From Rhabdornis inornatus (taxonomy: Eukaryota; Chordata; Aves; Passeriformes; Rhabdornithidae): a stretch of 64,000 nt of DNA. A program made the translations under genes and the position numbers. A model generated the notes under the pieces. It made no database searches and had not been told where the DNA came from. It saw only the letters and a list, made by a program, of their open reading frames with translations. The stretch spans positions 112,644-176,643 of the forward strand of contig VWZS01010872.1 in assembly GCA_013397075.1 (NCBI GenBank), given 5' to 3'. Below, in pieces: positions 11,630 through 21,400 of the stretch; positions within the stretch are counted from its first letter, which is position 1, and each line of letters opens with the position of its first letter.

Positions 11630-11890
11630 CGCCCCGCGTGACGTCACGACGCCGCGACGCCCGGCCAGGAGGAAGTCACGTGCGCCCAGAGCCCGGCGCG
11701 CCCCCGACGCCGCCGCGCACGCGCGGGCGCCGCCGCGGGGCTTTTTCTTTTTTTTTTTTTTTTTCCTTGGCAAGCGGGGGGAACGGGCAGCGCGTCGCGG
11801 CGGGACTGGCGAGGGCGGAGGCAGAGCCGGAGCCGCGGACGGGCCGGGCGGAGCCGAAGCAGTGTCGCCGCGGCGGCGGCAGCAGGTCGG
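11630..11890. promoter_or_regulatory. Bidirectional CpG promoter between ZGRF1 (minus) and LARP7 (plus)
   Basis: A dense CpG island without a TATA box separates the two divergent genes, the same head-to-head arrangement as in mammals. Visible sites are a perfect palindromic CRE TGACGTCA at 11639-11646, a CACGTG E-box (USF/MYC class) at 11677-11682 next to a GGAA ETS core at 11671-11674, and a perfect NRF-1 site GCGCACGCGC at 11715-11724. A pure T tract at 11749-11764 follows. LARP7 transcription probably starts just after it; ZGRF1 probably starts to its left. The factors are inferred from motifs only. Confidence 0.8.
11785..11885 (+). other. LARP7: Probable noncoding first exon of LARP7
   Basis: The coding sequence starts at 15261 just after an acceptor, so an upstream noncoding exon is required. 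The best donor in the CpG island is cagcag|gtcggt, ending at 11885 after a CGG-rich stretch. The transcription start is not determinable by eye, so the left boundary is a guess. Confidence 0.4.
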
Positions 11891-11995
11891 TGGCCGGGGA
11901 GGGGCTGTGGGTTTGCCGGTTGCAGCGGTGGCGGCGCAGACAGGGGGCGCTGTCGTCCCCCCTCAGCGGTTTTCCCGCCGCCCGCGCGCAAAGTT

Positions 11996-12028
11996 TCCCC
12001 CCCCCCCCCCCCCCNNNNNNNNNNNNNN
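11996..12028. other. Poly-C run ending in an assembly gap (14 N)
   Basis: A C homopolymer of about 15 bases runs directly into N at 12015-12028, within the GC-rich 5' end of LARP7 intron 1. The gap length is probably nominal. Sequencing failure in a poly-C/G-quadruplex-prone tract is the likely cause. Confidence 0.9.
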
Positions 12029-12869
12029 CCGCCCCCGCGCGCTCCCCTCACGGCCGGGGCGGGGGGGCCGCGTCGGTGCCCTCAGGTCATCTGTCCCCGC
12101 CCGCACCGCGCTGTAACCCCGCTGTAACCCCGATCCGTCTTTGCCCGACCCCGGGCATCCTCCTTTCCCCGTGCCCGCTGATCCCGGCGCGTGTGGCGCC
12201 TTCCTGAGGGCTCGGTGCTGCCCTGCGGCGCTGAGGTGGCTTGGCCCGGAGGTGATGCGCAGGTGACTGTTCTGTGTGGTGTCATGGCTTGACGCCTCGT
12301 GTTGGGGCCGATGGACTCGTGTTGAGGGGTTTTGGGCCCCTCATGACTCAGCCTGTGCTTGTTTTTTGAAGTGTTCTGTTGGTGAGGTCTGTGAATCGCC
12401 ACAGCAGCAGCACCTGCAGTGGTCAGCACCTGTGCAGTGTAAGTGTGTGGTGGTCAGGCTTCTCAGGATAAGTCAGGGCTAGAAAAATCTACCTCACGCT
12501 GTGGTCTGCCCCTGATTTGAAGAATAAAGTAGGTGAGGTTCTCCCAAAGACTTTCAGTGGTTTTGGTCTAGTGCAGCAGCTACCAGGGCCACAGAAAGCT
12601 CAGTTTTTGTAACCAACTCCACTTTCCTTCCAAGTACTTATTTCTTGTGTTTCCCTCCAGCAGCTCTGCTGCTTGTTCAGTTCCTTTATCACCTGGTTGT
12701 CCCCACAGGGAAGAAACAAACAAGTTCTCAGGTCTTAAAATTCAGTTGTGTTTCTTGCTTGTAAGATATTGTGAGGTGAAAGAGTTGGGCTGCCCTTTTG
12801 GTGTCATACGGGTGAATCCACCTAATCAGAGTCTGGTACTGGCATATATTTTAATTATAACCAGAGAAT

Positions 12870-13020
12870 TGCTTGTGTTGGAAAAGACCTCTGAGACCGA
12901 GTCCAACCTTTGACCCATCACCACCTTGCCAGCCAGACCATGGCACTAGGTCCCATGACCAGTCTTGATCACAAATAAATCCACTTTGCACCTCTTGAGG
13001 TGGCAGAGGGAAAGGCACAA
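12870..13020 (-). mobile_element. Decayed CR1 LINE fragment in LARP7 intron 1
   Basis: The stretch starting ttggaaaagacctctgag, then gagtccaacc, then agaccatggcactaggt is recognisable as the 3' terminal region of avian CR1, read on the complementary strand of the element. It is truncated and diverged, with no ORF. CR1 is the dominant LINE of bird and reptile genomes, which supports the organism call. The subfamily cannot be assigned by eye. Confidence 0.7.
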
Positions 13021-15259
13021 CTAACACACGGGGATCTCCCTATGTGTGGGAACAGCTTTAACACTCATCACTGTCAAGTGGAAGCAAAGCCTTTTTTGTC
13101 TATGGGCACACGAATTTTATGGAATCTATCAAATGCCTCAAAACTGCGTTTAAAATAACGCATTGGTTTTGTTGCATAAAATAGGAGGAGAAAAGCAGAA
13201 TTTTCTCTGTTTTCAGGTTAAGAAATTTGTGCTGACCCCCGTATATTAACTCCTGTCATTTGTTACCTCACTTTGCATAGAGAGAAGTTTCAGGGCAGGG
13301 CAAGAACTTCACCCCGCAGCTCTGCCTGTGTCTGTATTGGTGTCAAACTGTTTCAGGATGTGTCTTTTTAAGTAGTTTCAGGTTTGCTGGACACTTGCAT
13401 TTATTCTGCCTAGGCCTGCCCCTGACTCTACAAGAACGTTCCATAGTACATTTTGAATTCTTCTTTTTTGTCTCTCATCCCCTACTGCCCCGTTTTAATT
13501 TTTAAAATACCCCAAGCAAACAAACATTTGTATCAGTGCTTAAAAGAATTAAGTATATTTTATATGTGCATCCTGTTTCTTCCAAACCTTATATTGCAGT
13601 TGAGTTTTATTCAATTTTTATCGAGCCTAGAGAAGTTTCTCTAGATAAGTGTGGAGCTGTGTTATTTTGATTTACATTATCTTTGCTTTCCTAAAGTTCC
13701 TTCCCCCTGTTTAATTGTCCCTCCTTTTCTGGTTTCACTCTGCCACACAGAGGCACTGCGGTTTTATTTCTCCTGAGGAGACCCTTTGCTTTATCACTGT
13801 GCAGTTTTGACCCTGCTTTTGATTTGCTCTGATTTTAATTGTTTATCAGAGTAGTGCTGGCAGTGTGAGAGTTGATGTGTGAAAACTACATGCTGCCTTA
13901 CACCCGGGCATATGGAGATTACTGAATTAATTACTTGGATTTTTATGTATGTATTAATAGTCGATATTTGCTCTGACTCTGGAGGAGCTTGAAGTACAAA
14001 GTCATTTCCTCAAAGCTTCAAAGTGAGAGGGAAGCCTGGAATGCAGCTTGCAGCTGCTTTTCTTCTAGCCTGAATGAGAACCTCTCTTCTGGGAAGGAAG
14101 TCCCAGAGCTGAGTGACTCAAAATGCTTCTTAAAACAAAGCTGTGCTGTCCATGGGCCACACTAATATGGTGGTGTGGTCCCCTAATGCTGTTCAGACAC
14201 TACAGATAATGGCATTTTATGTTTATGAAGCACCTCGGTGCTGAGCATCGTATTGTCTGCTGGTTATTAATATAAAAAACGTGCTGAAGGGTTTGAGTGG
14301 AGCTGGAACTTGCTGAGCAGTTTTACCTGGCTTATCTCTCCAAGGTAACTGCTGACCTTTCACTATCTTGAGTCCTCAGCTCACAGCGGGGGAGAAACTG
14401 ATCTCCGGCTGAGGAAGCCTGATTTGCACAATAATTTGGGGACCATTTCCATTTCGCCATCCTGTTGTCGAGGTGGGCTTCCTTTCTGATGGCTGTGCTC
14501 TCATTTCCCTCTCTGCTGCCTTGGCAGAGAGCTGAGAAGTCTTTCATATGGTGATTGCGACATTAATTACTTTAATTTTTGTGTTAATTTAATTTTCCAA
14601 AAGCTGTCTGCTTCTGGCAACGTTGCTTTGTTTTGCTTGTGTGAAATGAGGTACTGAAGTGGTGACTGGCAGTTCTCAGCTACTGCAAATTGAAACGTGA
14701 ACAAAAGAGATTAATTGATGCATTAAAACGGTTTTCTGTTTTTCAAGATGAATCTGTGTGTTAAGTCACTTGATTCTAGTTATTTTCCAGGGGCCTATTC
14801 TGTAGTTCTGGCAGACCTAGGTTTGCTGTTAGAGGCACTTTAATGACTTACTGCTCTTGGGCAGGGCCTTGGTAGCTGATGGAGTGAGTGGTTTGCATTT
14901 CTGACATAATAAAGACGATTTTTTAAAAACAAACCTTACTGTTACCAGATGTGCCACGATCAAGGTTAACACAAGGTTAGTTTCTGAAGTGTGTAGTTCT
15001 CATGGATTTTTTGGTATCTTTCTAATGGTTTGTACTGTGAGTTAGGGGGAGTGGAGAAAAAATGATGTATCTTCTCAGTTCTTAGAAAAACGTGTTTATG
15101 AGGAGGGAAATTACCTGCTTTTCAGCTTTAGTTGTTGTAGACTCTTTTTAGGAAGTCACTTGCTTTTCTGGTAACAGGGCAGAAGATTAAACAAGAACAT
15201 TTACCCCTTGAAGTAAGGCTTGTGTGTTTTTAAGATTGTATTTATGTCTCATTTGACAG

Positions 15260-15468
15260 AATGACAGGAATGGAGACTGAAACAGCGAGAGACAAAGTCA
15301 TGGAAGAAGAAAGCACTGAGCAGAAAAAGGAAAGAGAGAAGAAGAAGAGGTCAAGAGTGAAACAGGTGCTGGCAGATATAGCCAAGCAAGTGGATTTCTG
15401 GTTTGGTGATGTTAATCTCCACAAAGACAGATTTCTTCGAGAACAAATAGAGAAGTCCAGAGATGGGT
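15260..15468 (+). CDS. LARP7: LARP7 coding exon 1 (start, La motif)
   Basis: Acceptor tttgacag, ATG at 15261, a second in-frame ATG at 15270. It encodes a Lys/Glu-rich head, then VKQVLADIAKQVDFWFGDVN, the uridine-binding core of the La motif. Donor gtaagt, phase 1 out. An internal alternative acceptor (gacag at 15265-15266) would force use of the second ATG. Confidence 0.95.
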
Positions 15469-18400
15469 GTAAGTTTATTTTCAGTATGTTTCAGCAAACA
15501 CTTATGTTTCATTTCACTTTGTTCTTTCCTGTGTTGCTGGCAACAGTGACAGGTTATTTTGAGGTGCCTGTCTTCTCCTGGGAAAGGCAGGAGTTCCATG
15601 CTGGAAATCAGCACCAGCAGCTCAGGAGGTAGAGCTAGTACTAGATTTTAAAAATTTAATTTGCCTTCTCTTCTCCTGTCCTATCAGCCATAAGATAAAA
15701 ACATCTGCCAGGGTAGGAATGACTGTTTAGGAGCCCTGATTTTCTTTTTCCAATTTTGTATAATTGTAAGAACAAGCCATGAAATAAGAGTCATTTTGCC
15801 CTCAGAGATACTGGACTTGGTTTGCAGGGTAGATAGATGCAGAAATGTCGCTCGAATATGTTATTAAGCATAGGTATTTTGTTAATTTTCTCTCTATAGG
15901 TTTGATAAGAAGTTGTGTATTTGCTTGTAGGGTTACTGTGAGTCTCTTCCGACCATTTTTGATGTGGTTGTTTGGACTTCCCTAACCCCCCCACCCCTTA
16001 AATCATTAATAAAGTAATAAATAAGTAAAATTTACCCTACTTTTTCTAGAAATGTCTACGTTTTTATTAAGAGTAGTGCTACATAATTGTCTGCCAAGGT
16101 TTTAAGCAGTGTGTCTGGTTTAAACCGAAGTGCAAGCAGGGGCTCTGTGTTGGCAGCACTGGGTTAAGTAGTCCATGATTACTTGGAGGAGAGGCATGTT
16201 TTCAATGCAAATTGTTTTTGTGCTGTAAAACTACATCAGAAAGGGGGGGTCTGTTCCTTTCTTTTCAAAGATAACAGAGAGGTAAAAGAACAAAATTCCT
16301 TTGATAGAGGTTAGCACGGAAGAAAATTAAATTTAGGTGTACTTAAATTTTGATGGTAAAAATTTTCAGTGAATCCTTGGTTAAATACTGCACTTAGAAC
16401 TTGCAGATTGTTTCACAAGAAAACAAGTGGAGTGGAACACATCACCTGATTTCATAATTACTTCTTTTTCCCCCCTAGATGTTGACATATCACTTCTTGT
16501 TTCTTTCAACAAAATGAAAAAACTGACTACTGATGGGAAACTGATTGCTCGGGCAGTTAAGAGTTCATCTGTTGTAGAGGTATTTAACATCTGACCCTTC
16601 TGTATTTGCTGGTGCTGGAAAAATATTGATGGGGTGCTGAAGTAAGCAATAATCTCATGGAAAAATGCTTATTTCTCTCTGCTTCCAGTTGGACTTGGAA
16701 GGAACCAGGATCAGGAGACGCCAACCTCTGGGCGAGCGCCCGAAGGACGTGGACAGTCGGACTGTCTATGTGGTAAGTCTGGGCTTGTGAGTGTCCCTGC
16801 TTGTTTGTTCCTAGCTATGGGAACTCCATTTGTGCATCAGGATCTTCCTTGGCTGCTGCTGATTGTGCAGCAAAGGTAAAAGAAATAAATTAAACCAAGG
16901 CAGGTGAGCAACAGCTGTGACTGGCAAGGAAGGACTTTGTTTGGTGCATGGGTTTCTTGTGCCAGCTTAAATATTTTTAAATGCTGAGCAAAGTGCAGCT
17001 TCCCAGGCTGAAAAGGTGCAATTTCAGTGCATTGAGCTGTGTTCACTGGGCTTTTTTAATGCCATTAGAGGAGTACCAGTGGTATTAAGAAATATTTACT
17101 AATTATGTTAAGGTAGCTAAAGCTTTCTAATAACAGTTAGCTTCATCAAACAGGATCTTGCTGCATTCCCAAGTTTATCAGGGTACTTTGAACAGCATTA
17201 TCTGTTTATAAGATCTGTTACTGCAAGTGCCTCTGGTTTTGTACACACAAACAGCATTCTTTTAAAGGCAGACTATACCTGAAAAATTTTAACTATCCTC
17301 CTAACAGCACACTGTCCTGTGGCTACCTTGATACTGGGATGACTGCTTAATTTAAATGAAAATAGCTTGTGCTGATGGGATAAGTCTGCATTTTGCCATG
17401 GTATTTCAGCCCTGTCAGAGTGAAAAAGCTGTTACATTGTGGAGCTAACTAAGTGGTAGATTGCAAAGAAATCTGATGGTTGAGCTTTTGCTTATTTAAA
17501 CCCTGGGCTATTATTTGCTAGATGAAGCCACTCTGGAATTTGCTTTGTCTCTATTTGCTTTTTATGACAAGTACCATTTTTGTTATGTACCTGTAGCTGT
17601 TAGCAGCTGAGTTAGTATTTTCCAGACAGTGTTTTCCAGACCGAGTTTTCTGTGATAAAGATACCCAATAATCATGGCCAAAATGCCAGCCCATCCAGAT
17701 AAGGAGGAGCTGAATTGTTCTGATTCCTTCCTTAACAAAAGCCTGGAAAAGGTGGTTGGCTTTGTTTTTTTAAATACAATGTGCCAGACATATTTTCCTT
17801 ACATGATTACAGGGGCTGCTTACAACTCTGAAATACTTTGTCTATATCATTTTTGGATAAGATATTCTAAGTCATGAGCTACATTGTCTATGCAGAGCTT
17901 AAGCATGGGGCTAAATGTTTTGTAAATATTTGGTTTGTGGCAATGGGGAGAGTAGAAGTAGTCCAAGTGTTGGTAAGTTAAATTTCTCTGGAATTACCTG
18001 ACTTTTTTATATGCTTCACCATAGACTTCGCTATTATAATACTAAAATTTGAAAAAATCTTGAAGTAACTGGCTTTTCAACTTAAAGCCAAACCATAACA
18101 CAATGTTTTTCTGAGGATGGCAAAGTTTATGGAAAAAATGAAAATCTGAATGTGATAAGTGTTTCCCTACAAGGAGAACCTCTTAATGCAGTAACTTGTT
18201 GTGAAAAAAAAACTAAGTAGTGCTGACACTGTTGTTGTTTAGGCATGAATTTGAGAGTGGGATTTTAAAGTGTGCTGTTGGGTCTAGTGAGAAATTGGCG
18301 TGACACAATTTCTGTTTGACTGTGGAGGGAAAATGCTGAACTCAGACACAATGTCTGCAAGCTGCTAAAACGTGTTGCTATAATAAGAACTTTATAGAAG

Positions 18401-21400
18401 TAAAAATCAAGACAATTTTGTCATCCAAGAAGCTGCCTAAAAGTTTCTGCTTATGTGATGAATTATGCTCTAACTGCTAAACTTGAAAATACTGGCTACT
18501 GGTAAAATTTTTATCAGTAGTGACTCTTCACTGGCCTGTAGGAATTTTCTATGGTACCTGCGTGCATTACCACCAATTTTAAAAAATAGCTTGTGCTTTA
18601 CAGAAAGTAGTTTGGGACAAGCCAGTCTGGTATTTGCTCCAAGGTTTTAAATTTACCAAGAGATTTTGTGTTGCAAAGATCCAGCTGCGGGTGAGGTCTT
18701 AGTATCTGTCATGTGAAGAAGATAATCATCTAAATTAAATATATCATGTGTTTGTTGCAGGTATATGGATAATTAGACATCTGTTCTCAGGTCACTTTTT
18801 ACTACCTGGATACTTCGCTGCTGAACGTTTTGACCTCAAACTTCAAGTTTGTTTGTTTTTTTTTTCTCCTTTAGGAGCTGCTTCCCAAAAATGTCAATCA
18901 CAGTTGGATTGAGCGGGTGTTTGGGAAGTGTGGCAATGTAGTTTACGTCAGTATCCCCCGGTATAGAAGTACTGGGGATCCAAAGGGCTTTGCTTTTGTT
19001 GAATTTGAAACTAAAGAACAAGCAGAGAAAGCCATTGAGGTGAGTGCTGGTGCCTCTGCTGCTGGCATTGTTCCTGGTGTCACGTTGTGATATGAATGGT
19101 GTGCTCTTTACTAGGTCACCCACTAAATCTTAGAGAAATTCTGAAAATATCACGATTGAAAAGCTTCATTTAACAGGAGTTAGCTCCTCTTTGCTGGTCC
19201 CAGACCTACAATCAGTGCCACAATTCTTTAAAGATTAAATTCTATTAATAACCCTAAGACTTGGAAATACGGTGGCTTTTTATTTTTTTTAAGTAATTTG
19301 GCATCTTGTACAGAAACAGGACTCTGTGTAACAATAGATGGTGTTTAAATTTCATCAAGCAAACATGGTCATACCTATTTTTCTGTAGTGAAGCATGATT
19401 TCAAAGTATTTATGTATTGAAATGTGATGAAGATTGCTGGTTTTAACTTGATTGGAGAGTGTTTAAAGGAAGTATGATTTTGTAGTGCTATGTGTTTCTC
19501 AATTTCCTCCTTTTAGTTTTTGAATAATCCACCAGAAGAAGCGCCACGGAAACCTGGGATTTTTCCCAAAACAGTAAAGAACAAACCAGTTCCTACACTG
19601 AATTCAAGTGACAACACTGTAGTAGGTAAGTGTTAGTAAGTTGTTGGAATCAAGGAGTGGTTTTAACTTACTTGGATCAGTTTTGTGCCTCAGCTTCTGA
19701 AGAGAAAGTCCTCATCTGCTGTGTTGCTGCAGCTTAATTTCATGTGTCTTAAAAGCTTTTAATAAAAACAATTCATGTTGCTGTGTTTGACCAGCATGGG
19801 CTTAAGTATGAAAAATCTACTGTATTTTACAAACAAGTCTCACAGACTTATGTTGCAACTTCATCACTACAACATTTTCCCTCATTTCTGGTGGTGTAAT
19901 ACACTTTGCCAGACTTCAGACACCTTCCCATCATTTTTCTATGACGAATGATAAATCACATTAATATTCCTCACAATTTTCACCAGTTCGTTGTTATGCC
20001 AGCAACTGTTAAGAGGAAACAAAATAATGAGATGAAACCAATGGTTTTCAAACTGTGCTATACACCCAGGTTTTTTTTTCTTCTTAAAGCACCCAGGAGA
20101 AACTTTGTGTCCATGTCTTGCATCTCTTCCATAGATTAACAACCCAGTTTATCATGATACGTGCTGCTTTGATTGTTTATCTTAAGTAAATTATCTAATC
20201 TAGTGTTTAACCGTGGGCAGTTTTAAATATTGTGTTTGTAATCCAGAAGAGAAGAAAAAGAAGAAAAAGAAGAAATCCAAAATCAAGAAGGAGAGCAATG
20301 CACAGGCAGCTGCAGAGCCAAAGGAATCAAACACTAACAATACAACAGAGCCAGTACCAAAGTCTAAAAGACACAGGACTCCATCAGAGTGTTCTGAGAT
20401 GGAGGGAACTGAGACTTCCAAGCAGCCCTCCAAAAGGGAGAAGAGGAAATGGGACAGAACAGAGAGCTCAGAGGTAACCTGGGAAAGCAGGCCAGGAAAG
20501 AGGAAAAGAACCACCTCAGGAGATGGTGAGACATCAGCTCCAAAAGTTATGAAAACTGCTGAAAAATATGAGGTTGAAACAATTAAAGAAGAAACAACAG
20601 AAGCTCCAAAAGATTCAAATGGTAAAATTTCTTGCGTCTTTTTATTATCATGGTTTCTGTGCATGAATGCAATGAAATGGTAGATATCCCTTGCAGATGA
20701 GGAGTGATGGGCTGGATGTAGTGGAAGCATTAGATTACCTTGGGCATATTAGTGCTCCCTGCAGTTAAAACTAAACCTAGTAAGGAGTCACTCTAAGGAG
20801 AGGAGCTACACGGGGAATGAGGAAGAACTTGCAACACCAAAGTAGGGAAATGTAATCAGGAGTCAGAATAGTTCAAAGAAGTTCATATCAATAGAATTTG
20901 AGTGAAGTAAAGTATGGGTTAAACAGACAGCCTGGGCAAATGGAGATAGCACGGGAATCTAGATAAATAAATTAAAATACAAAAGGGAAAAGGTAATGAT
21001 CCATTTGTTCCATGAGATAAGAAAAGCTGCATTGCAATGAGATTTAGTGTGAGAAGCAAAACAAACTTGGGTAGTCAATGAAATGGACTAGAAGTACTTA
21101 GTACAAAGAACCTGGAGATATTGAATGTGGTTTTATTGTAATAACATTAAACTATCCATGTTTGAATTAATTGTTTTCACTTGACCTGCTTTAATGTAGA
21201 AGTTTCTGCAGAAGAAGACAAAGACAAGAAAGACACCTCACTTTCCAAATCTAAAAGGAAACACAAGAAAAAACACAAAGAAAGACACAAAATGGGTGAA
21301 GAAGTCATTCCTCTCAGGGTACTCTCCAAGTAGGTGATAAACTACCTGTTTTCTGTGATATCACTGAATTATTTGATTTTTTTTTCCTTCAACAGTGAGA

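Larger units (their letters stand above)
11886..15259 (+). other. LARP7 intron 1
   Basis: This is the noncoding gap between the candidate first exon and the first coding exon. It holds GC-rich sequence to about 12250, the poly-C/N gap and the CR1 fragment; otherwise it is AT-rich unique sequence with no recognised gene. Confidence 0.6.

Noticed and set aside
11356..12207. 283-codon plus-strand frame across the CpG island
   Set aside because: It runs through the shared promoter, a T tract and the N gap. CpG islands commonly lack stops, and the real LARP7 start is at 15261.
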